Assembly (NCBI GenBank): GCA_017883205.1
Contig: JADGNZ010000005.1
Location: 94,989-158,988, forward strand
Source: Thermoanaerobaculia bacterium
GTDB taxonomy: Bacteria; Acidobacteriota; Thermoanaerobaculia; Gp7-AA8
Reading direction: 5' to 3'
DNA: 64,000 nt
Below, one piece after another: positions 25,520 to 34,925 of this stretch. Position numbers and translations under genes: made by a program. The notes beneath the pieces were generated by a model that was not told the origin of the DNA, ran no database searches, and saw nothing but the letters and a program-made list of their open reading frames with translations. The stretch's first letter is position 1, and the number at the start of each line of letters is the position of its first letter.

Positions 25520-26145
25520 TCAGATCTGTTCGCCAGACCTTCAGAAGGCTGTTCCGCCTGCGAAGATCTGGGCGTCAGGTCTTGAAGAGGCTTTTTCACC
25601 TGCGAAGATCTGGGCGCCAGATCTTGAAGAGGCTTTTTCACCTGCGAAGATCTGAGCGCCAGATCTTGAAGAGGATTTTTCACCTGCGAAGATCTGAGCG
25701 CCAGATCTTGAAGAGGGTTTTTCACCTGCGAAGATCTGAGCGCCAGATCTTGAAGAGGGTTTTTCACCTGCGAAGATCTGAGCGTCAGATCTTGAAGAGG
25801 GTTTTTCACCTGCGAAGATCTGGGCGCCAGATCTTGAAGAGGGTTTTTCACCTGCGAAGATCTGGGCGCCAGATCTTGAAGAGGGTTTTTCACCTGCGAA
25901 GATCTGAGCGCCAGATCTTGAAGAAGCTTTTTCACCTGCGAAGAGCTGGCGCCAGATCTTGAGGAGGGCTTTTCACCTGCGAAGATCTGAGCGCCAGATC
26001 TTGAGGAGGCTTTTTCACCTGCGAAGAGCTGAGCGCCAGATCTTGAAGAGGCTTTTTCACCTGCGAAGGTCTGAGCGCCGGATCTTCAATTGGGCTTTTC
26101 GCCTTTGAAGATCTGATTCGCAGCTCTTGAGGAGGAGTTTTCACT
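25520..26145. repeat. Tandem array of about 14 hairpin units, 42-bp period
   Basis: Near-identical 42-base units run head to tail from about 25561 (with a degenerate copy before it) to about 26145. Each unit contains AAGATCTG-5 bases-CAGATCTT, an 8-bp stem with loop A/GGCGC, then GAAGAGG and a T-rich spacer ending CACCTG. Variation is mostly in the loop and in GAAGAGG/GAGGAGG. One copy near 25939 lacks a base, which breaks the long open frames on both strands. The units are multiples of three, so both strands stay open, but the encoded 14-residue repeat (RSSQVKNPLQDLA type) lacks a plausible start and changes frame. I read it as a non-coding structured array. Confidence 0.85.
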
Positions 26146-26262
26146 CGCAAGTGACCGATCGCCGCATGTCGAAGAAGCTGATTACAGCCCGTTTCTCCAC
26201 ACGGGGTAGAAGAAATTGACTCTGCGGCGCAACCGAGGGAGCCTCGGTGGAGGAGGTGAGTA

Positions 26263-26742
26263 ATGTTGACTGATGAAGAAGAGAACGACGTGATTGCGGA
26301 GCTGGAACGGATGGACAGATTCTTCGATGGCGAGGAGGCGGGCGACATTCCGCTCGAGTTTCTCCGGCAGCGAGGAATCGATATCCCTGCGCTTCCTCCG
26401 GTTGACGATGCCGAGCTTCACGCGAAGTTGCAGGAGCTGATCGAAGAGATGTTCGAGATCGGAATCATTGTCGACTTCACCGATCACCTCAGCGAACGGG
26501 ATCTCTATCGGTATCTGGTCGACGACGTGCTGCTCGTGGAGACGATGCTCTCAACGTCCGTGGGCGGTCACTGGCATATCAGCGCGATCGGTGGCGGCAG
26601 CGATGAAGACAACGCGATCTATCTTCGCTACTACGCAGACGACGAGGATCGCGAACAATGGCGCCGCGATTTCGGCGACCCGCTGCCTCCCAAGGAGGAA
26701 CCGCCGTACGGGCGGGATCGATTCATGCTGCCTCAAGCGTGA
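26263..26742 (+). CDS. Acidic hypothetical protein
   Basis: A 159-residue acidic protein with a GGAGGAGG site before its ATG. It begins MLTDEEENDVIAELERMDRF, and the conserved-looking middle (LSERDLYRYLVDDVLL, then GGHWHISAIGGGSDED) suggests a folded cytoplasmic domain. I do not recognise a family. It lies just after the hairpin array, and 41 bases before the end of the convergent radical SAM gene. It has no signal peptide or membrane segment. Confidence 0.7.
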   Translation: MLTDEEENDVIAELERMDRFFDGEEAGDIPLEFLRQRGIDIPALPPVDDAELHAKLQELIEEMFEIGIIVDFTDHLSERDLYRYLVDDVLLVETMLSTSVGGHWHISAIGGGSDEDNAIYLRYYADDEDREQWRRDFGDPLPPKEEPPYGRDRFMLPQA

Positions 26743-26750
26743 GGCAGCTC

Positions 26751-26791
26751 AGTGTCCTCAGTGTCTCTGTGGTTCAAGTCTGTTCAGACTT
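26751..26791. repeat. AACCACAGAGACAC-type dispersed repeat plus short hairpin between convergent genes
   Basis: The minus strand reads TTGAACCACAGAGACACTGA and then GGACAC, a widespread intergenic repeat type. It is followed by AAGTCTG-TT-CAGACTT (26776-26791), which could act as a terminator between the two convergent genes. Related sequence occurs at 52034-52066. Confidence 0.5.
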
Positions 26792-28703
26792 CGAGCGCGA
26801 AAAGTCCGAGCAACGGTCCCGGATCGATCGTATCGGGAACGACCAGCCGGATGCGGCCGGCGTATTCGCGAAGGAGCTCAGCCACTCGCTCGAATGCCTC
26901 GCTTTCCGCCTGGACGATTCGCTCGAAGTCGAGCACCAGACGTTCCTTGCGGCGGCGCAGGTTCTCTGCCAGTTCCGCGGCCAGTCGTTCCGCCCCGGCA
27001 ACACTGAGGGTGCCGGCAACGGAGACTCGGATCGTCGATCCCTGGCGCAACTCGACTTCGACGTGATGACCTTCTTCGTCTGCGCCGCGCAGTTTGCGCC
27101 AGACGCGCGAAGCGAGCGGTTCGTCAGCGACGCGAAAGGTGCTCCGCGTGAGGCGCGGGTGCTGAAAGAGTCCCAGCTTCAACGTCAACCCTGTCCAGGC
27201 GGCCAGCCCGAGCGCGGCAATGGATGAGATGCTCTCGCTCATGGTCGGAGTGCCGAGGGCGGCGTGGGCTTTCGCCTCGAGCGCGGCAATCCTCTGCCGG
27301 GTTTCCCGTCCGCGAGCCAGAGTCTTTCCGGCGAGGAAGATCGGGTAGGCGCGGCGAGTCTCGAAGGCGAATCGTTCCGCTTTCCGGCGCAGGTTCGGGT
27401 TCTCCGAGTCCTTGAGACGGTTGTAGCCGAGGAGCCAGGTCTCGACGGAGCGGAACATCGAAGGTCCCAGGCGCCGCAGGTCTTCCGAGAAGCAGTGCTC
27501 CTGCGCGGTCTCGATCTCCGCGGGCCTCATCGACGGGTGCGTGACCATGGCCTTGAAGCCGGTGCAGTTGCGGTAGTACGTTTTGCGATCATCGACGAGA
27601 TCGCGGTGCAGACGATTCTCGCTCATGACCTGTTCGTAGAAAGGCGTGCCCGGTGTAGGACCGTAGATGAGGAACTGCGAGAGTGTCGGATGCAGATCGA
27701 GAAGCCCGGTGAGCTCTTCTTCGATCACCTCGGGCGTCTGGTAGGGAAGTCCGACGATCATCGAAGCGAGAACGCTGATGCCGTGCTCGCGCAACTCCCT
27801 AAACAGCTCGGCCACGGGCCGTCCCGTCTGCTTGGCGTATCCGGAGCGCGTCCCTTCGTAGCCGATCCAGAGGCCGTCGATTCCCATTTCCAGGATCTCG
27901 GTGACCGTGTATTGGCTGATGGCCTTGATGCTGGCGAAGGCGAAGATCGAGAGCGCCCGGCCGCCGGCGACGACGCAGTCGCGCAGCTCGAGAGCGCGTT
28001 TGCGGTTGAGGAGGAAGTCCTCGTCGAGGATGACCATCGACATCTCCGGCTCGATCTCCTGATAGCGCTCGATCACGCGATAGATGTCGCGGCCGGTGTC
28101 GAGAAGGCGGATGTGTTTTCTCTTGAAAAAGTGCGAGGTGCAGCAGAAATCGCAGCCGTTCGGACATCCAAGGCCGCCGAAGATCATGCCGGTGCGGGAG
28201 ACTTCCCGGTTGAACACGCGGAGCCGGCTGATGACGACCGGATGCCGCTGCGGAGCTTCACGCTCGCCCAGAAGCCTCTGCATGAAGAGGGCTCCCTCTT
28301 CACGGCAGATGAAGTCCGACCATGGCGCCAACTCCTCATCGGAGAGCACCGTGCCGTAGCCGCCGAGAATGATTTTCGAGTCGGGAGAGTAGCGCCGCAC
28401 GAGCGCGGCCGCCTCTTTCATCCGGTGAAAGGTCGACAGCACAAAGGAGATCCCGACGTACTGAGGATGTTTGCACAGTTCGGCAATCAGTTCGCGGCGG
28501 CTCGGGTAGTGGAGGACGGTGGTGGGCGCCTGAAGGTTTTCGGCGATGTACTCGAGCGAGAACTGCACGTGGTTCGCGCGCGGACTGAACAGACCTTGTT
28601 TCCTCGTGACTTGTCCGAAGAGCAGCTCGTAACCAACGCTCGGCGCATCGCCGTAACGCTCTCCGAGCGGTCTGCAAACACTGGTAAGAAGGATTCGACT
28701 CAT
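26784..28703 (-). CDS. B12-binding-domain radical SAM protein with C-terminal STAS-like domain
   Basis: A 639-residue protein. Residues 1-150 resemble a cobalamin-binding fold (YVGISFVLSTFHRMKEAAAL, then KIILGGYGTVLSD) without an obvious DxHxxG motif. The radical SAM cluster motif is CPNGCDFC (Cys180, 184, 187), followed by ILDEDFLLNRKRA and SMIVGLPYQTPE. The last 100 residues look like a STAS or SpoIIAA-like domain (RIVQAESEAFERVAELL). The substrate is unknown; relatives act on lipids, hopanoids or peptides. It is transcribed divergently from the HPt operon. Confidence 0.85.
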   Translation of the reverse strand: MSRILLTSVCRPLGERYGDAPSVGYELLFGQVTRKQGLFSPRANHVQFSLEYIAENLQAPTTVLHYPSRRELIAELCKHPQYVGISFVLSTFHRMKEAAALVRRYSPDSKIILGGYGTVLSDEELAPWSDFICREEGALFMQRLLGEREAPQRHPVVISRLRVFNREVSRTGMIFGGLGCPNGCDFCCTSHFFKRKHIRLLDTGRDIYRVIERYQEIEPEMSMVILDEDFLLNRKRALELRDCVVAGGRALSIFAFASIKAISQYTVTEILEMGIDGLWIGYEGTRSGYAKQTGRPVAELFRELREHGISVLASMIVGLPYQTPEVIEEELTGLLDLHPTLSQFLIYGPTPGTPFYEQVMSENRLHRDLVDDRKTYYRNCTGFKAMVTHPSMRPAEIETAQEHCFSEDLRRLGPSMFRSVETWLLGYNRLKDSENPNLRRKAERFAFETRRAYPIFLAGKTLARGRETRQRIAALEAKAHAALGTPTMSESISSIAALGLAAWTGLTLKLGLFQHPRLTRSTFRVADEPLASRVWRKLRGADEEGHHVEVELRQGSTIRVSVAGTLSVAGAERLAAELAENLRRRKERLVLDFERIVQAESEAFERVAELLREYAGRIRLVVPDTIDPGPLLGLFALEV

Positions 28704-28960
28704 GCGGGACTCCTGAAGTGGTTAAAGCGGAACACGCATTGAACCCGTTTGCGCCACAGTCGTCGGTGCGGACGATCACTGATGCGTGTGCTGGTTTCAG
28801 ACCTGAAGGGGTGAACCGATGCGTCGTGAATCCGAACACTTCTTCTTTTCCGAACAGGTCGTTGGCGGAGCCACAAGCATCTAAGAGGCTGGCTGTACTG
28901 CGCTTGCGCGCAAAGGGTGAGTGGTCCACGACTTGATGAGAAAGGGAAGCCGGAGATGCC

Positions 28961-29083
28961 ATGACCCTTCTCGATTTCGAGATAAAGTCCTTTCAGGAGA
29001 CTCATCGCGACGCGGTCGATCGCCTGATGCCGCCGTTCGCACGGGTGCATCCCCATTCCGACGACGTCCGCGCGGCTTCATGA
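28961..29083 (+). CDS. Small protein translationally coupled to the HPt gene
   Basis: A 40-codon open frame (MTLLDFEIKSFQETHRDAVD, then RLMPPFARVHPHSDDVRAAS) preceded by CGGAG at a good distance. Its TGA overlaps the ATG of the HPt gene (ATGA), the same junction used by the other three genes of this operon. The region from 28704 to 28960 upstream contains nothing else I can identify. It could be a leader peptide or a small partner protein; it may also be chance. Confidence 0.4.
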   Translation: MTLLDFEIKSFQETHRDAVDRLMPPFARVHPHSDDVRAAS

Positions 29084-29454
29084 GCGATACGAGCATGAGC
29101 AGCGAGGACCCGCGGGCGTCGTCGTTCACCACGCGCGAAGAGCTTATCGAGACGTTCGAGGGAGACGCGGCTTTCGTCGGCGAGCTCGTCGAAACGTTTC
29201 TAACGCGCTGCCCGATCCTGCTTGGTGAGATCCGGTCGGCGCTCGAAGCAGGCGACGCGACCGCGGCGGCGCGCAGCGCCCATTCCCTCAGAGGGTCGAT
29301 TGGCTACTTCGAAAACGGGGATGCGTATGAGGCAGCCCTGCTACTGGAGCGAATCACGCCGCGGGACCTGCCGCGCGTTCCTGATCTGCTGGCCGTTCTC
29401 GAGAATCGATTGGGACATCTCGCCGCCTGCATGAGAACTGAGTTTCTCCGATGA
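29080..29454 (+). CDS. Histidine phosphotransfer (HPt) protein
   Basis: A 124-residue protein forming a single HPt helical bundle. The phospho-accepting histidine is His68 in SAHSLRGSIGYF, preceded by LVETFLTRCPILLGEIRSAL and followed by ALLLERI. It would relay phosphate between the receiver of the hybrid kinase that follows and another receiver, possibly the downstream one. The stop overlaps the kinase start by four bases. Confidence 0.88.
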   Translation: MSDTSMSSEDPRASSFTTREELIETFEGDAAFVGELVETFLTRCPILLGEIRSALEAGDATAAARSAHSLRGSIGYFENGDAYEAALLLERITPRDLPRVPDLLAVLENRLGHLAACMRTEFLR

Positions 29455-32400
29455 GCCGGCGCGAAGGCTCTCGGGAGACGCACGGCCGGATGAGGACCAC
29501 GCTCGCGTCGCGCGTCGTGCGTGCTGTGACCGCGGTTCTCCTGCTGTTGATGCCGCTCTTTGGATTCATCGGTTATCGAATCTCCCGCGACATCGTCCAG
29601 GAGCAGATCGTCCAGCGTCAGAGAATCGCCACGGCTGCGGCGATGGCGACAGTCGACCGGCTGGTAGCGGTTGCCGGTCATGACATTCAGCTCATCGCCG
29701 AGGACGCCCTGATCGAGCGAGCACTGGAATCGCATGAAAGTGCGCGCGCGCTTTCGACCGACACCTGGGAGCAGCTCCAATTCGACGAGATGGCAGCGCT
29801 GACCGGACCATGGGAGCGGCTCGTGATCGCCGACGCTACTGGAAAGATTTTGCTTTCCGCCGATGGACAACATGTTGGCGAGTCGATTCCCGGCGATCCA
29901 GCGGTTCGTGAGGTTTTCCTGCGCGCACGCAAGGGAGAGACGGCGCACAGCGACGCCTACCTTTCGAGCACAGGCAGGCGGGCGATCGTTTTCGGTACGC
30001 CCATCCGTAGCGATGGCACGGGAAGGGATCAAGGTCTGGGTGTCGCCATGGGGTGGTTCTCGTTGCCGGTGCTCAGCCGGTTTCTTGATCAGATTCCGTC
30101 CCCCACAGTGCCGCGAATCGTGAATGCGGCCGGAGGAACGATCGTCGCGCGGAGCGCAGGCGCGCAGCAACAAATCCGGCTCGATCCGCTGCCATCGGAG
30201 TTGCGAGTGGTGACCACGGTTGCGCCTCAGAAGCCCGTCGATGGCTCGCGGAGTAATGGCTGGCAAATGGTCTTCGATGTTCCGGAGGATGCGATCTTCG
30301 TGGCGGCTCACGAGCTCGGTGTCTGGTTTCTGATCTGGGGCTCAACGCTGACGGTTGCGATCATCGCGGTCGGAATGCTTCTGGCGCGCTATTTCGTCCG
30401 GCCGGTCGCCGTGCTGCGGGAGGCTGCCATCCGAGTTTCGAACGGCGATCTCGAGAGTCCCGTCGCGATCCGGACAGGCGACGAGCTCGAGGAGCTCGCT
30501 CTGGTCTTCAACGGAATGGTCGCGCAGCTCAAGGCGCAGATTGCCCGGACCGAGCGCAGTGAAGAGCGCTTCCGGTTCGCCACCCGAGCGACGAAGGACG
30601 TCATCTTCGAGTGGGATCTGAAAACGAATGTCTGCTGGGTGAATGAAGCGTGGCAGCATCGATACGGATATCCCGCCTCGGGTGACCTTGACCTCTCGAT
30701 GTGGACGGAGGCGATCCATCCCGACGAACTGGAGAGCGTCGTCGCAAGCTTCGAAGGCGCGATCGCCGGCGGCGAGGAGTTGTTGAATCTCGAGTACCGC
30801 TTCCGCCGCGCGGATGAAACCTACGCAGACGTGGTCACGCACGCTTACATTTCACACGACAACGCAGGCGCGCCGATTCGCATGACTGGCGTGATGGCGG
30901 AGATCACCGAGCGCAAACACGCCGAGGCGGAGCTGCGCAAGAGTGAGGAGCGATTCGCACTGGCCACCCGCGCCACCGACGATGTGATTTACGAGTGGAA
31001 CGTGGGAACGAGCCACTGTTGGGTGAACGAGGCCTGGCAGAGCCGGTTTGGAAATGGGACGTGGGGCGATGTCGATCTTTCCGTCTGGTCGAATGCGATC
31101 CATCCAGATGACTGCGACCGTATCTTCGGAAGCCTTCAATCAGCACTCGCGTCAGCGGAATCGCGGTGGGCGGGCGAGTACCGATGCAGGCGTGGAGATG
31201 GAACCTATGCCGACGTACTGACCCGAGGTTACATCGTCCGTAACGCTGCAGGCGAACCGCTTCGGACGGTCGGCGCGACGATGGATATCAGCGAACGGAA
31301 GAGGGCGGAAGAAAAACTCCGATCGGCGGAAGCCTTTCTCAAGCTCACGATCGACAACATCCCGGAAGTCGTGGCGGTCAAGAGTGCGAAGGACTTCCGT
31401 TACGTGATGGCCAACCGCAAGGCTCATGAATGGAGACATTCGGTCGTCGGCAAGACCGACGCGGAGCTCTTTCCGCCCGAGATCGCGGCGCGGATGCTCT
31501 CCGAGGATGAGTGGATCGTGGGTCACGGAACTTCTCTGTCCGGCCTCCCTCACAAGTTCGAGCTGGGAAGTGAAGTGAAGACATTCGAAGCATCGCGCTT
31601 GCCGCTGTTCGATTCCAACGGCGAGATCGAGTTCATCCTCGTCGTCGCCGAAGATTTGACCGAGAAGATCGCGGATGAGGACTTGCGCCGGCAGAAGGAG
31701 GCAGCCGAGGCGGCAAGCGCTGCCAAGAGCGCCTTCCTTGCCAGGATGAGTCACGAGATCAGGACTCCGATGAATGGCGTGCTGGGAATGGCCTCGCTGC
31801 TCAACGATACAGAGCTGACCTCCGATCAACGTGAGTATGCCGAAACCATTCAGTCGTCGGCTACGGCGCTTCTCTCCGTCATCAACGATGTTCTCGATTT
31901 CTCGCGAATCGAGGCCGGGAAGATGGTTCTGGAGCAAACGCCTTTCTCGCTGCGAAAGACGGTCTCGGATAGTGCCAAGGTCCTTGCCGTCGCGGCCGCG
32001 CAGAAATCGATCGAGCTGATTGTCGATATCGAGCCGGAGGTGCCTGACGCACTGGTCGGCGACGCCAGCCACCTTCGCCAGATGATCATCAATCTCGCCG
32101 GCAACGCGGTGAAGTTTACCGATCGGGGCGAAATCGTCATCAAGGTCGGTCTCGATTCGTCTGGGGACCAGCCCGTGAGCCTGCATTTCTCGGTTCGCGA
32201 TACCGGCAAAGGAATTCCGCCGGGCGAGATGGACCGGCTTTTCGAAGCCTTCGAGCAGCTCGACAGCTCGGATACGCGGATTCATGGCGGCACGGGCCTC
32301 GGGTTGGCGATCACCGTTCGTCTTGCCACGCTGATGGGGGGACGAGTCTGGGCCGAGAGTCGTGTGGGCGTGGGCTCGACGTTCCACTTTACGGCGAACT

Positions 32401-33233
32401 TTGGCGCGGGAGAGCCGCGCGCAATTCAAGATGTGGCACTGCAGGGGCGGCATGTCTCTGTGGACATCGAGAACGAGTCCCTTCGAAACGCAGTAAGCCG
32501 CATCCTTACGGCTCATGGCGCCGAGGTTCGCGTGTTCTGCGGCAAAACGGGAGCGGATGACGCCCCCATGGGCCTGCCGGGGGAACCCGTCGAAGATGTG
32601 ATCCTCGATCTGCCGCTCGATGGCGATGCGGCGATCATTAAACGAGTGCTCGAGAGGGGAGTCCGCTCCGAACAGATCGTCGTTCTCATCGCAGCGACAC
32701 GGCTGCAGGCAGGAGCGCAGCAGATCGCGCACTTCGGCATCAGCAGGTATCTGGTGAAGCCCTTTGTCGAAGAGCGGCTGATCGGGATCATCGGAAACGC
32801 TGCTCTGCTCGGCGCCACATCGTCGGAGCCGGCGAGAATCGATCCCGGGCTACCACTGCGAATCCTTGTTGCCGAGGACAATCTGGTCAATCAGCGTGTG
32901 GCGACGCGCTTTCTCGAGCGGGATGGCCACCATGTCACGGTGGTCTCCGACGGGTACGCCGCGGTTTGCGAATTCCAGCGGCATCCCTTCGACGTCATCT
33001 TCATGGACGTGCAGATGCCGGTCATGGACGGTCTGACCGCCACGCATGAAATCAGAAAGCTCGAATCGTCACTGGGCCCGCACGTACCGATCATCGCGCT
33101 GACGGCGCATTCCGTGAGCGGCGATCGCGAGCACTGTCTCGAAGAAGGGATGGACGGCTACGTATCGAAACCATTCAAAGCGGCGGAGCTGCGCAGCGCG
33201 ATTGCCGCTCTGCTTCTGAGGAGCTGGGCATGA
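29451..33233 (+). CDS. Membrane hybrid sensor histidine kinase with PAS domains and receiver
   Basis: A 1260-residue protein. A first membrane helix (residues about 24-45) precedes an extracytoplasmic sensor of about 230 residues. A second helix near 290-312 is followed by HAMP (RYFVRPVAVLREAAIRVSNG), two similar PAS-3 domains with their PAC tails (about 370-495 and 497-620) and a third PAS (about 625-745). HisKA follows with His768 in MSHEIRTPMNG, then HATPase (NLAGNAVKFTD; GGTGLGLAI). A degenerate receiver lacking the Asp (about 1005-1115) comes next, and last a canonical receiver with Asp1186 (VIFMDVQMPVMDG). PAS1 and PAS2 look like a recent internal duplication. It is coupled to HPt and to the small receiver by ATGA overlaps. 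Confidence 0.93.
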   Translation: MSRREGSRETHGRMRTTLASRVVRAVTAVLLLLMPLFGFIGYRISRDIVQEQIVQRQRIATAAAMATVDRLVAVAGHDIQLIAEDALIERALESHESARALSTDTWEQLQFDEMAALTGPWERLVIADATGKILLSADGQHVGESIPGDPAVREVFLRARKGETAHSDAYLSSTGRRAIVFGTPIRSDGTGRDQGLGVAMGWFSLPVLSRFLDQIPSPTVPRIVNAAGGTIVARSAGAQQQIRLDPLPSELRVVTTVAPQKPVDGSRSNGWQMVFDVPEDAIFVAAHELGVWFLIWGSTLTVAIIAVGMLLARYFVRPVAVLREAAIRVSNGDLESPVAIRTGDELEELALVFNGMVAQLKAQIARTERSEERFRFATRATKDVIFEWDLKTNVCWVNEAWQHRYGYPASGDLDLSMWTEAIHPDELESVVASFEGAIAGGEELLNLEYRFRRADETYADVVTHAYISHDNAGAPIRMTGVMAEITERKHAEAELRKSEERFALATRATDDVIYEWNVGTSHCWVNEAWQSRFGNGTWGDVDLSVWSNAIHPDDCDRIFGSLQSALASAESRWAGEYRCRRGDGTYADVLTRGYIVRNAAGEPLRTVGATMDISERKRAEEKLRSAEAFLKLTIDNIPEVVAVKSAKDFRYVMANRKAHEWRHSVVGKTDAELFPPEIAARMLSEDEWIVGHGTSLSGLPHKFELGSEVKTFEASRLPLFDSNGEIEFILVVAEDLTEKIADEDLRRQKEAAEAASAAKSAFLARMSHEIRTPMNGVLGMASLLNDTELTSDQREYAETIQSSATALLSVINDVLDFSRIEAGKMVLEQTPFSLRKTVSDSAKVLAVAAAQKSIELIVDIEPEVPDALVGDASHLRQMIINLAGNAVKFTDRGEIVIKVGLDSSGDQPVSLHFSVRDTGKGIPPGEMDRLFEAFEQLDSSDTRIHGGTGLGLAITVRLATLMGGRVWAESRVGVGSTFHFTANFGAGEPRAIQDVALQGRHVSVDIENESLRNAVSRILTAHGAEVRVFCGKTGADDAPMGLPGEPVEDVILDLPLDGDAAIIKRVLERGVRSEQIVVLIAATRLQAGAQQIAHFGISRYLVKPFVEERLIGIIGNAALLGATSSEPARIDPGLPLRILVAEDNLVNQRVATRFLERDGHHVTVVSDGYAAVCEFQRHPFDVIFMDVQMPVMDGLTATHEIRKLESSLGPHVPIIALTAHSVSGDREHCLEEGMDGYVSKPFKAAELRSAIAALLLRSWA

Positions 33234-33625
33234 GCAAATCACCATTAGCGCTGATCATCGAGGACGAGCCATTCTGGTCCGGAATCATTGCCCACCTGCT
33301 TCGCCAGATCGGCGTCGAAAGTCAGGTTGCCTGCGATGCAGGTCGGGCCAGGGAGCTGCTCCGCGCCAGGTTCTTCGATGTCGTTCTCGTCGATCTGGTG
33401 TTGCCGGGTCAGGAGGGAACTGACTTGATCCGCGAGATCCAGGGCGATCGTCTGCTCTTGAATCGGTGCGTGATCGTTACGGCCCACGAGCACGTCGCGA
33501 GTTATTTCAGCGAGGAGATTCCGATTATCGACAAGAACCGCATTCAGGAGCTTGCTCCGCAGGTGATGCGAATCCTCGGTGAGCGGGAAGACGTTCCTCG
33601 GCCCGGCGACCTTCCAGCAAGTTGA
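33230..33625 (+). CDS. Single-domain response regulator
   Basis: A 131-residue receiver with the acidic pocket IIEDEPF, phospho-acceptor Asp55 in VVLVDLVLPGQEG, Thr in VTAHEHVA and Lys in IIDKNRIQE. It has no output domain, so it probably acts as a phosphate sink or through protein contacts, as in CheY/Spo0F-type relays. It completes a HPt, hybrid kinase, receiver operon. The 214 bases after it contain no clear gene or terminator. Confidence 0.88.
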   Translation: MSKSPLALIIEDEPFWSGIIAHLLRQIGVESQVACDAGRARELLRARFFDVVLVDLVLPGQEGTDLIREIQGDRLLLNRCVIVTAHEHVASYFSEEIPIIDKNRIQELAPQVMRILGEREDVPRPGDLPAS

Positions 33626-33839
33626 CGGGAAAAGCGCAGCACTGGGGAAGGCCACCCGTGCGAATGTGCTCAGTCCCGCGCAAATCGTTTCAGAGGCTCT
33701 CGTCGTCGCAGGTCTGCTTCTTCTTCGGCATCGGCTGACCACAACCTGCGATTCAGGCGCTATGCTCGCCGGACCGGACGTCGCCGAAGTAATCTGGCAC
33801 CGCACCGAGTCGTACACGCGCCGTTCATGGAGGAACGCG

Positions 33840-34616
33840 ATGGTCAACTTGCAGGCGCCCAGGCGATCGAGCTCGATCGGAGCGCTGTTCACATTGCTCG
33901 CGTCCGTATTGCTCGTCGCGTTTCCAGCGGCGGGAGAGCCGCTGTCGGATCTGCGCACGGTGCTCCAGCGATTTCAGGCCAGAGGATCGTTTACCGTATC
34001 CGCGGCACTTCAGGTGAACGGCGACTCGAAAGGGGTTGCGGGCGCGCGTGCCGGCTCCACGACGTTCGAAGCGGAGACCGGACCTGCCGGACTGATGATT
34101 CGCGTGTCGCCGGCAGCGCTTGACGCCGCTGAAAATGAAGCGGAGAGGAAGAAGCGCAATCCGAATAATCTCACCCCCACGCGAACGGCCATGGCGGCGC
34201 TGACACTGTTCGATGTCATCGATGCTTTGGACGCGGCGGCCATGCTGCTCAACGATCTCGATGGCGCGACGCTGATCGCGCAGACGCCGTCCACCCATGC
34301 CGGGAAGATCGCGACGCTGCTGCGAATCAAAGTCAAATCGACGCTGGCCGGGACAAGCAGCCGTTTCGTGAACGAACCGACGATCGAGCTTCGCGTCTGG
34401 ATCGATTCGAATGGTCTGCCGGTAGCGGCGGAGCGCGATTCCAGCTACTCCGCCTCGATCCTGTTCATCAAAGCGGGAAATGTCAGAAAAGAGCGATGGG
34501 AGCTAGTGACCGCAGGCGACCGCCTCTACGTCTCGCACAACGAGCAGGAAGATCGCGCCTCGGTGGTCGGCAAAGGCATCGTCAGCTCGCGGTCCGTTAC
34601 GTATGTGCCGAAGTGA
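33840..34616 (+). CDS. Secreted protein of unknown function
   Basis: A 258-residue protein with a signal peptide (SIGALFTLLASVLLVAFPAAGEP). The rest looks soluble and beta-rich, with SFTVSAALQVNGDSK near the N-terminus and RFVNEPTIELRVWIDSNGLPV in the second half, reminiscent of periplasmic lipoprotein-carrier-like folds. I do not recognise the family. A GGAGG site precedes the ATG at 33840. No functional link to neighbours is visible. Confidence 0.65.
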   Translation: MVNLQAPRRSSSIGALFTLLASVLLVAFPAAGEPLSDLRTVLQRFQARGSFTVSAALQVNGDSKGVAGARAGSTTFEAETGPAGLMIRVSPAALDAAENEAERKKRNPNNLTPTRTAMAALTLFDVIDALDAAAMLLNDLDGATLIAQTPSTHAGKIATLLRIKVKSTLAGTSSRFVNEPTIELRVWIDSNGLPVAAERDSSYSASILFIKAGNVRKERWELVTAGDRLYVSHNEQEDRASVVGKGIVSSRSVTYVPK

Positions 34617-34652
34617 TGGCGGCTTGTTGCTCTGCTTGATTGCCACCAGGAG

Positions 34653-34925
34653 ACAAAACGCGCGGCCCGCGGCGCCGGCTTCGGATGGCAGGACATCAAC
34701 GTCTACAAAGTCGGTATGCAGTGGAAGGCCAACGAAGTCTGGACGCTGAGAGCCGGTTACTCCAAAGCCGACCAGCTGATCCCGCAGAGCGAGGTGTTGT
34801 TCAACATCCTCGCGCCTGGTGTCGTCCAGCAACACATCACCCTCGGCTTCAGCAAGGCCATGGAACGGACTCCTGGCCGCTTCAATGTCGCCTTCATGTA
34901 TGCACCACCAGAAGCTGCGCAACTG
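34653..34925 (+). pseudogene. Fragment of an OmpP1/FadL/TodX-type outer-membrane transporter
   Basis: The frame reads GFGWQDINVYKVGMQWKANE, then WTLRAGYSKADQLIPQSEVL and FNILAPGVVQQHITLGFSKA, a highly characteristic C-terminal region of FadL-family hydrophobic-compound porins. The first roughly 300 residues, the start codon and the terminal strand are missing. After about 34925 the similarity stops and a minus-strand PAS remnant begins, so a deletion probably joined two genes. In degradation loci TodX-like porins import aromatic hydrocarbons, which fits the benzoyl-CoA cluster, but this copy cannot function. Confidence 0.75.

Noticed and set aside
25520-26145. CRISPR array
   Set aside because: Units are contiguous 42-bp copies with the same intervening sequence in every copy; there are no unique spacers and no cas genes nearby.
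25408-26348. Long open frames on both strands of the 42-bp repeat region as repeat proteins
   Set aside because: The unit length is a multiple of three, so frames stay open automatically; the frames break at a one-base shorter unit, lack ribosome-binding sites, and both strands are equally open.
28704-28960. Promoter for the HPt-kinase operon
   Set aside because: I could not find a -35/-10 pair with acceptable spacing, so no site is claimed.
29304-30311. Minus-strand frame of 335 codons opposite the HPt and kinase genes
   Set aside because: Shadow of the strongly supported histidine kinase; no recognisable domain or ribosome-binding site.
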